A program made the translations under genes and the position numbers. Below are positions 37,035 to 46,667 of a stretch of 64,000 nt of DNA, in pieces. A model generated the notes under the pieces. It saw only the letters and a list, made by a program, of their open reading frames with translations, did not search any database and was not told where the DNA came from. The stretch spans positions 24,181 through 88,180 of the forward strand of contig SIAJ01000014.1 in the NCBI GenBank assembly GCA_009691845.1. The letters run 5' to 3'. Numbering within the stretch: the stretch's first letter is position 1; each line of letters begins with the position of its first letter. The DNA is from Gemmataceae bacterium (GTDB taxonomy: Bacteria > Planctomycetota > Planctomycetia > Gemmatales > Gemmataceae).

Positions 37035-37862
37035 CTAAGCCGCGACCAATTCTTCCGCTTCCGTCCTGCCCACTTCGATCACGCGGGAGACTTCGCCTGC
37101 CAGAGCCGCATAGTCCTCAGCACCGGAGCAACGTGGGGCGTACTCGAAGATGGTCTTGCCGAAGCTTGGGCTCTCGGCCAGCTTGACGTTCCGACGGATC
37201 TTCGTCTCGAAAATCTTGGCCCCTGCCCACGGCACGTTGGCCGAGCGGCTCGCATCCAGGAACCCGCGCAAATCGCGGACGACTTCCTGAGCGAGTCGGG
37301 TGCCGCCGTCATATAGGCAAAGGATGATGCCAGTTACGCGCAAGCCGGGATTGATCCGTCGACCGACCAGGGCGGTCGTTTCCAGTAGTTTGCTCAAGCC
37401 GTGCAACGCAAAGAAATGCGGCTGTAGCGGAATGAATACCTCATCTGCAGCCGCGAGAGCGTTGATCGTGAGCACGCCGAGCGATGGAGCGCAGTCCATC
37501 AGCATGTAGTCGGTCTGCTCGGTGTCCTGTGCGAGTGCTTCCCGCAGAACCACCTCTCGACCGACGACGCCGGCCAACTCTACTTCGGCGGCCGCGAGAT
37601 TGATGTCCGACGAGATCAGAGTGAGGTTCTCGCCAACATCGCGGCGAACGTCGGCCAGCGAGCGGTTCCGCACGAGCACGTCGTAAATGCTCGGGCGATC
37701 CCCGTCAGGCTCGACGCCAAAATGCGTGCTGGCATGGGCCTGCGGATCGAGATCGAGCACGCAGACGCGTTCACCCTGGCGAGCCAATGCGGCGGCGAGA
37801 TTCACGGCAGTGGTCGTTTTTCCGACTCCGCCTTTTTGGTTGATGACCGCGATCCGGCGCAT
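37035..37862 (-). CDS. ParA-family ATPase (orphan)
   Basis: 275 residues from the ATG at 37862, which has AGGAGGG 7 bp upstream. The deviant Walker A is [19 protein letters not shown] (9-27), followed by [13 protein letters not shown] (Walker A') and [18 protein letters not shown] (Walker B), then [27 protein letters not shown], typical of ParA/Soj. ParA ATPases position chromosomes, plasmids or protein complexes. No parB and no parS-like site were seen nearby, so it may position cargo other than the origin (inference). Confidence 0.92.
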   Translation of the reverse strand: MRRIAVINQKGGVGKTTTAVNLAAALARQGERVCVLDLDPQAHASTHFGVEPDGDRPSIYDVLVRNRSLADVRRDVGENLTLISSDINLAAAEVELAGVVGREVVLREALAQDTEQTDYMLMDCAPSLGVLTINALAAADEVFIPLQPHFFALHGLSKLLETTALVGRRINPGLRVTGIILCLYDGGTRLAQEVVRDLRGFLDASRSANVPWAGAKIFETKIRRNVKLAESPSFGKTIFEYAPRCSGAEDYAALAGEVSRVIEVGRTEAEELVAA

Positions 37863-37938
37863 GGTAATCCCTCCTGAATTGTGCAAGCGTTCGCGGACTA
37901 TAGCTTCTCGCCTCGCCCTGAACAGGCCAGACTCCCTT

Positions 37939-37968
37939 CGTTCGAGCCGTTGGCTCGAACGCTAAACG
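37939..37968 (+). repeat. GCCGTTGGC/GCTAAACG hairpin, copy 3
   Basis: Stem CGTTCGAGCC-gtt-GGCTCGAACG (10 bp, perfect) followed by CTAAACG, in the divergent region between the ParA gene and the secreted propeller gene. Confidence 0.8.
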
Positions 37969-38094
37969 GGAGGCGGATTCTCATTTTTGCAACTCAGTTC
38001 GCCCAATTTGCCTTTTTCGCTTGCATCTGCCGATGAACTGGCGAAGATAACTTTCCCACTTTCTCTCCATTGCTCTCTTTCAAAGGAATAGGCC

Positions 38095-39162
38095 ATGTTC
38101 TCTCGATCCCGCATCTTGTCGGCCTTGACTGCCTTGGCACTCGTGCCAGCCTCGCTTGCTGCCGACGATGCCATCGCCGGCATGAAGAAAGGCACTCCCG
38201 ATCTCAAGGCAGCCGGTGCCCTGGCGTTCGGACCCGATGGCGTGCTCTTCATTGCCGATGCACCCAACGCAACCATTCATGCCGTCGCCACGGGCGACAC
38301 CAAATCGGCCGGTGTGAAGTCGATTTCGATCCCGAAAATCGATGAACTCGTTGGCGGGCTGGCTGGCACCACCGGTTCGGACATCATCATCAACGACCTG
38401 AAAGTCAATCCCGTGAGCGGCAACGTGTATCTCTCGACCGCATCGGGCAAGGGCCCTGGTGCCAAGGCGATGATCGTCAAGATCGGTGCCGACGGCAAGG
38501 CGAGCGAAGTCTCCTTGAAGGATGTGATGCACGCATCCGTGAGACTCGCGAATGCCGGCAAGACCGCGGCCATCACCAGCATGGCTTACCACAAAGGCGA
38601 CCTGTACGTGGCTGGCCTGACGACCGAAGCCTGGGCCAGCAACTTGAAGATGATCCCGTTCCCGTTCAGCGAAGCGAGCACGAAGGGAACCGGCGTCGAG
38701 ATTTATCACGGTGCACACGGTGCCTACGAAACCAAGTCTCCCGTGCAAACGTTCATGGCCTACGAAATCGCCGGACAGACGCACCTGCTCGCGTCCTACG
38801 TCTGCACGCCACTCGTCAAGTTCCCGGTCGCCGAGTTGAAGAAGAGCGACAAGGTCCGTGGCACGACCATCGCCGAGTTGGGTAATCGCAATCGCCCGCT
38901 CGACATCATCGCCTTCAAGAAGGACGGCAAGGATTACGCGTTGATCTCGAACTCGGCCCGTGGCGTCATGAAGGTCTCCCTCGATGGCGTGGAGAAGATC
39001 GAATCGATCACGGCCCGAGTCAACGGCACGGCCGGCCTGAAGTACGACTCCATCAAGGAACTCGATGGCACGTCGCAACTCGATAAGTTGAACGAAACGA
39101 TGGCCGTCGTGATTCGCAAGACGGACAAGGGCACGTCGCTCGAAACGGTGACGCTGCCGTAA
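38095..39162 (+). CDS. Secreted beta-propeller-like protein, unknown function
   Basis: 355 residues with signal peptide MFSRSRILSALTALALVPASLAAD. The mature part opens LKAAGALAFGPDGVLFIAD and contains further blade-like phrases (LKVNPVSGNVYLSTASGKG, MAYHKGDLYVAGL, AFKKDGKDYALISNSARGVMKV), consistent with an NHL/SMP-30-like propeller. Family membership beyond this is not recognised. It is the first of a run of same-strand genes (Ig-like protein, PSD1 protein, amidohydrolase). A hairpin separates it from the next gene. Confidence 0.72.
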   Translation: MFSRSRILSALTALALVPASLAADDAIAGMKKGTPDLKAAGALAFGPDGVLFIADAPNATIHAVATGDTKSAGVKSISIPKIDELVGGLAGTTGSDIIINDLKVNPVSGNVYLSTASGKGPGAKAMIVKIGADGKASEVSLKDVMHASVRLANAGKTAAITSMAYHKGDLYVAGLTTEAWASNLKMIPFPFSEASTKGTGVEIYHGAHGAYETKSPVQTFMAYEIAGQTHLLASYVCTPLVKFPVAELKKSDKVRGTTIAELGNRNRPLDIIAFKKDGKDYALISNSARGVMKVSLDGVEKIESITARVNGTAGLKYDSIKELDGTSQLDKLNETMAVVIRKTDKGTSLETVTLP

Positions 39163-39175
39163 TTGTGGATCTCCT

Positions 39176-39200
39176 CCCCCTTCCCTCCTAGGGAAGGGGG
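39176..39200 (+). repeat. Hairpin between the propeller and Ig-like genes
   Basis: Stem CCCCCTTCCCT-cct-AGGGAAGGGGG (11 bp, perfect), 14 bp after the propeller stop. The tail is not T-rich. Translation through it gives SPFPPREGGRGVG, a frequent false N-terminus in such genomes; the next gene is therefore started at 39244. Confidence 0.7.
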
Positions 39201-39243
39201 CCGAGGGGTAGGTGAAAACTTTGACGCGTTCGAGTACTCAACC

Positions 39244-40290
39244 ATGTCCCGTCTTCTCTCCTTCGCATTCGCCCTAACTTCGATCGCTGTCGTTTCCGCG
39301 GCTCCGACCGCCAATATTGTCGATGGCAAGATCGTCATCACGGGCCTCGATTTCACAAAACTCTACGTGGTCGTCGCCGAAGGCAGCGAGGCGGACATTG
39401 CCGCCCGCCCGGCCATGGTGGGCGATTGGTCGGACGATAAGCACGGTGGAACCTTCACGCCGAAATTCCCGTTAAAGCCCGGGATCAAGTACCGCATCGT
39501 CAGCGATACGGAAAAGCTCGAAGTGTCGATTCCCCGCCCCAAGCCGGGAATGCTGCCTCGCGTTAATACCGTACTTCCGACCGCAGCGGATTTGCCCGAG
39601 AATATCTTGCGGTTTTACGTGCAATTCTCGGCCTCCATGCCGAGGGGCGACGCGTACAAATATGTCGAAGTATTCAAGAAGGATGGCACGAAGGTGGAAC
39701 AGCCGTTTCTTGAACTGGACAACGAACTCTGGAACGAGGATCAAACGCGACTCACGCTGCTGATCGATCCGGGACGCATCAAAAAGGAAGTAAAACCCCG
39801 TCTCGACCTGGGGCCGGTATTCATGGATCAAGGCAACTACACATTGGTGGTCAGCGGCAAATGGTCGACGTCCGATGGCCGCACCTTGGGCAAGGATTTC
39901 TCGAAGCCGATTCGGGTGAAACCGGCGATTAGTGAGGGTATCGACCCTAAAACGTGGAAACTCTCATCGCCTGTCAAGTTGAACGACGCGGTTCGCATCG
40001 CGTTTGGCCGACCGATCGACCATCCGCTGATGATGCGTTGCCTGACGGTCATCGATTCCAATGGCAGAGAGGTTGCAGGCCGAGGCGAGGAAATGCTGGT
40101 GGGTTCCGGCTGGTCGTATTTTCCAAAAGAGCCGTGGAAACCAGGCGAGTACAGGGTGCATGTCGATTCGCTCATCGAAGACGTTTGCGGCAACCGCATC
40201 GGCCAGCCGTTCGAGATTGATTTGTTGAAGCCGATGTCGAAGGAGAAACCGAAAGATATGGAGTTGGCGTTTACGGTTCCCAATCGGTAG
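39244..40290 (+). CDS. Secreted Ig-like domain protein, unknown function
   Basis: 348 residues from the ATG at 39244 (MSRLLSFAFALTSIAVVSAAP, signal peptide); the frame is open further upstream only through a hairpin. The body reads as two or three beta-sandwich segments: PRVNTVLPTAADLPENILRFYVQFSASM resembles bacterial Ig-like domains in which a protein at a membrane or wall is described, and a second such stretch is KLNDAVRIAFGRPIDHPLM. No enzyme motif. It precedes the PSD1 protein gene by 24 bp, so co-transcription is very likely. Confidence 0.7.
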   Translation: MSRLLSFAFALTSIAVVSAAPTANIVDGKIVITGLDFTKLYVVVAEGSEADIAARPAMVGDWSDDKHGGTFTPKFPLKPGIKYRIVSDTEKLEVSIPRPKPGMLPRVNTVLPTAADLPENILRFYVQFSASMPRGDAYKYVEVFKKDGTKVEQPFLELDNELWNEDQTRLTLLIDPGRIKKEVKPRLDLGPVFMDQGNYTLVVSGKWSTSDGRTLGKDFSKPIRVKPAISEGIDPKTWKLSSPVKLNDAVRIAFGRPIDHPLMMRCLTVIDSNGREVAGRGEEMLVGSGWSYFPKEPWKPGEYRVHVDSLIEDVCGNRIGQPFEIDLLKPMSKEKPKDMELAFTVPNR

Positions 40291-40314
40291 TCCCGCCGTT
40301 CCATAATTTCCATT

Positions 40315-43020
40315 ATGCTTCGCATCGCATCCATCGTTTCCCTGATTGTGGTGTCTTTCGCGAGTGCCGCCCCGCCCTCCGCGGACGACCTCGCCTTCTT
40401 TGAAAAGAACGTTCGTCCCATCCTTTCGGAACAGTGCTGGTCCTGTCACGGGCCAAAAATGCAGAAGGCGGGCCTGCGGCTCGATTCGCGGGCGGCCATG
40501 CTGAAAGGAGGCGAGAACGGTCCGGCCATTGACCTGAAAACGCCGGAAGCAAGTCTGCTCCTCAGTGCGGTTCGTCACGACGGGGAGTTGAAGATGCCCC
40601 CGAAGATGAAACTTACCGCACCCGCAATTGCTGCCATCACGGCCTGGGTCAAACGCGGTATCTCTTGGCCTGAAAACGAAGCGGTTACAACTCCCAATTG
40701 GCGACAGCACTGGGCTTTTCAGCCCGTTACCGATGCCAAGCCGCCGATTAACTTGGCCGACCGCTGGTCGCGAAACACGATCGACCGCTTCATCCGGGCG
40801 AAGTTGACCGAGAAAAAGCTGGAACCATCGCGTGAAGCCGACAAGCGAACGCTCATTCGCCGTGTCACCTTCGACCTCACGGGCTTTCCGCCGACTCCCG
40901 AAGAGATCGATACCTTCCTGAAAGACACATCAGCCGAGGCTTATGCGAAGCTCGTCACTCGGCTTCTCGATTCGCCCGCGTATGGCGAGCATCTCGCCCG
41001 CATGTGGCTCGATGTCGCTCGCTTTGCGGACACGAAAGGCTACGTTTTCTTCGAGGAAAACAACTATCCCTGGGCCTACACCTATCGCGACTACGTGGTC
41101 GAATCGTTCAATAAGGACCTTCCTTACAACCGCTTCGTGATGGAGCAACTGGCCGCGGATCGGCTGGTGTCGGACGACAAACGTCCGTTGCGGGCCCTGG
41201 GATACATCACCGTCGGCGGGCGGTTCATGAACAATTCTCACGACATCATCGACGACCGCATCGACGTCGTCACTCGTGGCCTGATGGGGCTGACCGTGAC
41301 CTGTGCCCGCTGCCACGATCACAAATTCGATCCGATCCCGACGAAGGATTACTACGCCCTCTACGGAGTCTTCGCGAGTTCCGATGAACCGACCGTGCAG
41401 CCCCTCTTCGAGCCACCGCCGAAGACCGAGGTTTATGACAAGTTCGCCAAGGAAATGACCGCTCGCGAAACCAAGCTGCGCGAGTACGTCAAACGCAAAC
41501 GCGATGAACTGTCTGCCAGCCAGCGAAAACGGGCGGCCGAATATCTTATCGCGGCCCACGCCTTGAAGGACGTGCCGGGCCAGGAAGACTTCATGCTCCT
41601 CGCCGACGGCAACGATTTGAACCCGAAGATGATCGTTCGCTGGCGTGCGTTCCTGAATCGGACGAAACGCACGAAAGACCCGGTCTTTGCCGCCTGGCAC
41701 CGGTTCGCGAATCTGTCGGCCGCGACCTTCGTGAAGGACGCCCCTGCTGCGGCAGCGGACCTGGCCTGGGCGAACGAAACCGTGGCCCGCAAATTCGAGA
41801 AGGCCCCACTCAGCATGGGCGAAGTTGCCACGCGATTTTCGGAAATCCTGGCGGAGACACAGGTCAAGCTCGATGCCTCGCTCCTGGCAGGCGCTTCCGC
41901 AGTGCTCTCGGTGGATCGCGATATTGCCGCGATTCTTCGCGATCCCGATTATCCGCCCAACGTGATGGTCGGCGATTATGGCGATCTCGATTTGCTTCCG
42001 GATCGGCCGTCGCAGGGGGAAGTGCAAAAGCTTCGCAAGGAAGTCGAGCAATGGCGATCTACGGGGGCCGGTGCTCCCCCACGAGCCATGGCGATTGTCG
42101 ATTCCGCCAAGCCGGTGACGCCGCGAGTCTTCAACCGTGGCAACCCGTACAATCTCGGGCCCGCGGTGCCGCGACAATTTCTGGAATGTCTGTCCGAGGC
42201 GAAACGTGAACCTTATGCAAACGGCAGCGGCCGCCTGGAGATGGCGAAGGCCATCGTTGATCCAAAGAATCCGCTCACGGCCCGTGTGTTTGTCAATCGC
42301 GTTTGGCAGTCGATGTTTGGCCGCGGCATCGTCACTACGCCGGGCGACTTCGGCCTGCGCGGAGATCCCCCATCGCACCCGGCACTCCTCGATCATCTCG
42401 CGTTCACGTTCGTGGCCGAGGGTTGGTCCGTGAAGAAACTTGTCAAGCAAATCGCTCTCTCGGCAACCTATCGCCAGGCGTCGCATGGCGAAGGCGGAGC
42501 GAAAGCCGATCCGGACAATGCGCTCCTGTGGCGGACGAATCGCAGGCGTCTCGGCTTCGAGCCGATGCGGGACGCGTTACTTGCCGCGGCCGGAAAACTC
42601 GATCGCAACGTCGGCGGGCCATCGGTGCAGAATTTTCTTGCGGGCAATGCGACTCGACGAACGCTTTATGCCCACCTGGATCGCCTGAATGTGCCGGGCG
42701 TCTATCGCACCTTCGATTTCCCCGCCCCTGACTCCACGACCGCTAAACGCGATCAGACCACCGTGCCGCCGCAAGCGTTGTTCATGATGAATCATCCGTT
42801 CGTCGCAGAGTGTGCCAAGAACCTGCTCAACCGGCCCGACGTGGCGAAGATGGCAGATACGAAGAGCAAGCTCGCTCGTCTGTACGAGATTGTGTATGGC
42901 CGCGAACCGAGCGAACGCGAGTATGGTTTCGTGGCCGAAATCGCCGGGGCCGACGGCAAGTTGCCAGCAAGTTTCGTTCAGGCCTTGTTGATGTCGAACG
43001 AGTTCTTATTTGTGGACTGA
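40315..43020 (+). CDS. PSD1 / DUF1549-DUF1553 protein with cytochrome-like domain
   Basis: 901 residues. After the signal peptide ([18 protein letters not shown]) comes a PSCyt1-type domain with the heme-binding box CWSCH (about 41-45: [16 protein letters not shown]). Then DUF1549 ([77 protein letters not shown] with a second CxxCH), and DUF1553 ([68 protein letters not shown]). This architecture is a hallmark of Planctomycetes; substrates are unknown but proposed to be polysaccharide-related. A partner DUF1501 protein is not next to it, unlike the second PSD1 gene at 60.7 kb. Confidence 0.95.
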   Translation: MLRIASIVSLIVVSFASAAPPSADDLAFFEKNVRPILSEQCWSCHGPKMQKAGLRLDSRAAMLKGGENGPAIDLKTPEASLLLSAVRHDGELKMPPKMKLTAPAIAAITAWVKRGISWPENEAVTTPNWRQHWAFQPVTDAKPPINLADRWSRNTIDRFIRAKLTEKKLEPSREADKRTLIRRVTFDLTGFPPTPEEIDTFLKDTSAEAYAKLVTRLLDSPAYGEHLARMWLDVARFADTKGYVFFEENNYPWAYTYRDYVVESFNKDLPYNRFVMEQLAADRLVSDDKRPLRALGYITVGGRFMNNSHDIIDDRIDVVTRGLMGLTVTCARCHDHKFDPIPTKDYYALYGVFASSDEPTVQPLFEPPPKTEVYDKFAKEMTARETKLREYVKRKRDELSASQRKRAAEYLIAAHALKDVPGQEDFMLLADGNDLNPKMIVRWRAFLNRTKRTKDPVFAAWHRFANLSAATFVKDAPAAAADLAWANETVARKFEKAPLSMGEVATRFSEILAETQVKLDASLLAGASAVLSVDRDIAAILRDPDYPPNVMVGDYGDLDLLPDRPSQGEVQKLRKEVEQWRSTGAGAPPRAMAIVDSAKPVTPRVFNRGNPYNLGPAVPRQFLECLSEAKREPYANGSGRLEMAKAIVDPKNPLTARVFVNRVWQSMFGRGIVTTPGDFGLRGDPPSHPALLDHLAFTFVAEGWSVKKLVKQIALSATYRQASHGEGGAKADPDNALLWRTNRRRLGFEPMRDALLAAAGKLDRNVGGPSVQNFLAGNATRRTLYAHLDRLNVPGVYRTFDFPAPDSTTAKRDQTTVPPQALFMMNHPFVAECAKNLLNRPDVAKMADTKSKLARLYEIVYGREPSEREYGFVAEIAGADGKLPASFVQALLMSNEFLFVD

Positions 43021-43070
43021 GCATCCAGCGTACAGACCAGAGGTCCGTACCCACGTACTCATAAAAATCA

Positions 43071-43091
43071 CGGCAGGCCTTATGCCTGCCG
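43071..43091 (+). repeat. Hairpin before the amidohydrolase gene
   Basis: Stem CGGCAGGC-cttat-GCCTGCCG (8 bp, perfect), 18 bp before the amidohydrolase ATG. Just upstream (43033-43051) is a half copy of the repeat found at 24717-24740. Confidence 0.6.
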
Positions 43092-43109
43092 CCACTCGAT
43101 GGGCCAAAA

Positions 43110-44822
43110 ATGCGCTACCTGCTCCCACTCATCTTTGCCGTACCCGCATTTGCCGATGCCGACTTGATCGTGCATAACGCGAAAGTTGTCACCGTCGATG
43201 CCAAGTCCTCCATGGCGGAGGCAGTCGCGGTTCAAGACGGCAAGATCCTCGCCGTCGGCACCAGTGCGGACATACTCAAGCACAAGGGCCCGAAAACGCA
43301 ACTGATCGATGCCGGCGGCAAGATGGTTCTGCCCGGCCTGATGGATTCGCATGTGCATCCATCCGGAGCGGCGATGAGCGAGTGGAAAGAGCCCATGCCC
43401 GATTTGCGTTCGCTAAAAGAAATCTTCGCGTTCATCCGCAAGAAGGCCGAGACGCTACCCGAAGGCAAGTGGATCGTTCTCCGCTATGCCTTTCCCACCC
43501 GGCTCGACGATGCACGCTTTCCGACCAAAGCGGAATTGGACGAAGCAGCGCCGAAGCACCCGGTTCTCTATCACGCCGGCCCGGCCGGTGTGTGCAACAG
43601 CATGGCCCTCAAGGTTTCGGGTGTCACGAAGGACACGCCGAATCCGGGCAGTGGTGTCGTTGTAAAGGATGCCACCACCGGCGAGCCGACCGGGATGTTG
43701 CGGAGTGCGTATGGCGTGCTGAAGGGCGTGCCCGGCGATGCCGACGACGCCAAGCCCGCGGATCGCCGAGCGGCCATCAAGAAACTCTTTGCCTTTTACA
43801 ACGAGCACGGCCTGACGAGCGTTGCCGACCGCAACGGGTCGAAGGGAGATCTCGATCTGTTCCGCGACATGCACAAGACGGGGGAATTATCGCTGCGGAT
43901 CAACATGTCACGCGGCATCGGTACGGGCGGCACCCGCGAGCAAGTCGCCAAGCGATTCGACGATCTGCCCGGTGCCGACAAGAAGGACGGCCCAACCGGT
44001 GCCGGCGACGCGTGGGTCCGCATCGGCCCAACCAAGATGTTCCTTGATGGCGGCATGTTGAACGGCACCGCCTACATGCGGCAACCGTGGCCGAAGGGCC
44101 CGACCTATCAAGTGACCACCGACGACTATCGCGGCCTGCTGTTCATCAAGCAAGAACAACTGCGCATGGTCGTCGAGGAGGGGGTCAAGCGCAAATGGCA
44201 GATGACCGCCCACACCGCAGGCGAAGGGGGCATGGACGAACTGCTCGACGCCTACGAATTCGTCGATCGTATCACGCCGATCAAGGATTTGCGGATGTGC
44301 ATCACGCATGCGAATTTTCCCTCGCAGCGAAATCTCGAACGCTGCAAAAAGCTCGGCGTCGTTGCCGACGTGCAACCGGCCTGGCTCTACAAGGACGGCA
44401 CGACGCTCTTGAATGTGCTCGGCAAGGAACGCGTCCGCTGGTTCCAGCCGTTCAAGAGCTGGCTCGATTACACGGTCATCGGCGGCGGCAGCGACCACAT
44501 GCTCCGCTTCGATGAGATCAAATCGACCAACCCCTGGGACCCCTGGCTCGGCATCGCCGTCGCGGTCCATCGCACCACGGAACGCGGCACGGAAATGTTC
44601 CCGGAAGAAGCCCTGACCCGCGAGCAAGCCATTCGTCTCTACACGATCAACAACGCCTACATCACCCACGAAGAGAAAACCAAAGGCAGCCTCGAACCCG
44701 GCAAACTCGCCGACCTGATCGTCATCGACCGCGACGTACTGACCTGCCCAACCAAAGACATCGCGGGCACAAAAGTGCTGCGGACGATCGTGGGCGGCAA
44801 GACGGTGTTTGAGAGGAAGTAA
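43110..44822 (+). CDS. Secreted amidohydrolase of the YtcJ type
   Basis: 570 residues with a short signal peptide (MRYLLPLIFAVPAFA). The amidohydrolase fold is shown by ADLIVHNAKVVTVDAKSS (beta-sandwich), GGKMVLPGLMDSHVHPSGA (HxH metal site), MTAHTAGEGGMDELLDAYE, RMCITHANFP and LDYTVIGGGSDHMLRFD (C-terminal Asp), closing with GSLEPGKLADLIVIDRDVL. YtcJ/AepA-like members hydrolyse amides or N-formyl compounds; the substrate is unknown. Export of such an enzyme suggests a periplasmic role. It follows the PSD1 gene after 89 bp and may share its transcript. Confidence 0.88.
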   Translation: MRYLLPLIFAVPAFADADLIVHNAKVVTVDAKSSMAEAVAVQDGKILAVGTSADILKHKGPKTQLIDAGGKMVLPGLMDSHVHPSGAAMSEWKEPMPDLRSLKEIFAFIRKKAETLPEGKWIVLRYAFPTRLDDARFPTKAELDEAAPKHPVLYHAGPAGVCNSMALKVSGVTKDTPNPGSGVVVKDATTGEPTGMLRSAYGVLKGVPGDADDAKPADRRAAIKKLFAFYNEHGLTSVADRNGSKGDLDLFRDMHKTGELSLRINMSRGIGTGGTREQVAKRFDDLPGADKKDGPTGAGDAWVRIGPTKMFLDGGMLNGTAYMRQPWPKGPTYQVTTDDYRGLLFIKQEQLRMVVEEGVKRKWQMTAHTAGEGGMDELLDAYEFVDRITPIKDLRMCITHANFPSQRNLERCKKLGVVADVQPAWLYKDGTTLLNVLGKERVRWFQPFKSWLDYTVIGGGSDHMLRFDEIKSTNPWDPWLGIAVAVHRTTERGTEMFPEEALTREQAIRLYTINNAYITHEEKTKGSLEPGKLADLIVIDRDVLTCPTKDIAGTKVLRTIVGGKTVFERK

Positions 44823-44921
44823 CAGCGACTCGCCTCATGGGAACATGCGCTGTCGAATGGAATTGCGTCCCCTTTGTCCTGCACACAAAGGCGGACTGCG
44901 TCGTTGCTTTGAAGCGAAGCG

Positions 44922-45800
44922 TTACTCCTTTTTCGCAGGCCGCGGCCGAGCGTGTCGCTCGATGCCGACTTTCACGAACAGCGTGACCAACGCGAGAAGG
45001 GTAAGCAACGACGCCAGTGCAAACGAGGCCGGCGTGTTGTAATCCTGGAAGAGCTTTTCCACTCGCAGGGGAACCGTGTCGGTCTGCCCGGTGATTCGGC
45101 CGGACACGACGTAGATCGCACCGAATTCACCCATCGCACGGGCGTTGCAGAGAATTACGCCATAAAGCACGCCCCACTTGATATTCGGCAGTGTGATCTT
45201 CCAGAACATTTGCCAGCCGCTGGCTCCCAGGCTTCGGGCCGCGAGTTCCTCATCAGGGCCGATCGCTTCCAGCACTGGGATCAACTCGCGCGCCACGAAC
45301 GGAAAGGTCACGAATGCAGTTGCCAGCACGAGGGCGGGCGTGGCGAAAATCACCTGGTAGCCATGCTCACGCAGCCAGGGGCCGAAATATCCTTGAGCCC
45401 CAAAGAGCAGCACGAAGACGAGTCCCGCAACGACCGGCGAGACCGAGAATGGCAAGTCGATGAGCGTGATCAACAACGTGCGGCCACGAAACTGGAAGCG
45501 GGCGATGCACCACGCGGCCGCCACGCCGAAGACCAGATTGAGTGCGACGGCTACCGGTGCCACCGTCACGGTGAGCAAGATTGCGTGCCGGGTGTCCGCA
45601 TCGCCGGTCAGGCTGTGCCAGTATGTAGCAAGCCCTTTTGAAAAGGCCTGCGAGAACACGTTGACCACCGGCACGACGATCAGCAAGCCAATGATTGCCA
45701 GGGTGGCAAGGGTCAGCCCGCCGCGAACCAGCCAGTGGTCTTCCCGCGATCGTCGAAACGGTGCGGGCGTCTGCGTCTCTTTTTCAATCGCATCAGCCAT
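44922..45800 (-). CDS. cysW: Sulfate ABC transporter permease
   Basis: 292 residues with six hydrophobic segments. The permease EAA loop appears as ARSLGASGWQMFWKITLPNIKWGVLYG. Sequences NLVFGVAAAWCIARFQFRGRTLLITLIDLPFSVSPVVAG, cited in part, and ARAMGEFGAIYVVSGRI are typical of CysW. It forms the membrane channel with CysT for uptake of sulfate or thiosulfate. The start overlaps the end of cysT by 8 bp, so translation is coupled. No cysA ATPase follows: the next gene is convergent. Confidence 0.93.
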   Translation of the reverse strand: MADAIEKETQTPAPFRRSREDHWLVRGGLTLATLAIIGLLIVVPVVNVFSQAFSKGLATYWHSLTGDADTRHAILLTVTVAPVAVALNLVFGVAAAWCIARFQFRGRTLLITLIDLPFSVSPVVAGLVFVLLFGAQGYFGPWLREHGYQVIFATPALVLATAFVTFPFVARELIPVLEAIGPDEELAARSLGASGWQMFWKITLPNIKWGVLYGVILCNARAMGEFGAIYVVSGRITGQTDTVPLRVEKLFQDYNTPASFALASLLTLLALVTLFVKVGIERHARPRPAKKE

Positions 45801-46614
45801 GACGTTTGCTCCATTTTTCGAGCACGTTAATCAGGGCCAAGAGAACGAACGACGCCGTGAGAAGAACCACGGCGATGGCGGTTGCTTCGCGGTAGGCAAA
45901 CTGTTCGAGCCGCGAGACAATCAGCATTGGAGCGATTTCGGTCTCGAAACGGACGTTGCCGGAGATGAAGATAACGGAACCGTATTCGCCGACAGCCCGG
46001 GCAAAGGCGAGTGCGAAGCCCGTAACAATCGCGGGAAGCATGGTTGGCAAAATCACGCGCATGAATGTTTGAAGTCGATTGGCCCCGAGGATCGAGGCCG
46101 CTTCTTCCGTCTCCGCGTCGAGGGCTTCCAACACCGGCTGTACGGTTCGCACGACGAAAGGAAAACCCGTGAAAACCAGAACCATGACGATACCCAGCTT
46201 CGAGTGTGCGACTTCGATGCCCATCGGCACCAGGAATTGACCGAGCCAGCCGTTCTCGACGTAAAGCGTGGCATAGACCATCCCGGCGACGGCCGTCGGC
46301 AACGCGAACGGCAGATCGACGAGTGCATCGAACATTCGCTTCAACGGAAAGTCGTAACGCACCAGCGTCCAGCCGACGATCAAGCCGATGAATACGTTGA
46401 TGGCCGCGGCAACCAGTGCGCAGCCAAACGTGGTTCGATACGCGGCCTGTGCCTGATCGGTCCACACGGCCGCCCAGAATTCCGACAGCGACAGCGACGA
46501 CGCCTTCAGGAAGCAGGCCCCGAGTGGAATCAGCACCAGCAGGCTCAGATAGGTGACGGAGTAGCCAAGGCTCAGCGAGAACCCCGGCAACACCCGCCGA
46601 TTCACCGACGCCAT
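45793..46614 (-). CDS. cysT: Sulfate ABC transporter permease
   Basis: 273 residues, six predicted transmembrane segments. The EAA loop is AASILGANRLQTFMRVILPTMLPAIVTGF, cited in part; YDFPLKRMFDALVDLPFALPTAVAGM and FARAVGEYGSVIFISGN are typical of CysT/CysU. It partners CysW in the sulfate channel. It lies 53 bp downstream of the binding-protein gene and overlaps cysW by 8 bp, giving the order binding protein, cysT, cysW on one transcript. Confidence 0.93.
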   Translation of the reverse strand: MASVNRRVLPGFSLSLGYSVTYLSLLVLIPLGACFLKASSLSLSEFWAAVWTDQAQAAYRTTFGCALVAAAINVFIGLIVGWTLVRYDFPLKRMFDALVDLPFALPTAVAGMVYATLYVENGWLGQFLVPMGIEVAHSKLGIVMVLVFTGFPFVVRTVQPVLEALDAETEEAASILGANRLQTFMRVILPTMLPAIVTGFALAFARAVGEYGSVIFISGNVRFETEIAPMLIVSRLEQFAYREATAIAVVLLTASFVLLALINVLEKWSKRHG

Positions 46615-46667
46615 CAGCTTTCGCCCTCCGTGAGCATGAGACCCTATCGTGTGTGAGAAATCACGCG

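Noticed and set aside
39163..39243. Start of the Ig-like protein at the upstream frame opening
   Set aside because: It encodes SPFPPREGGRGVG from a hairpin repeat; the signal peptide begins at 39244.
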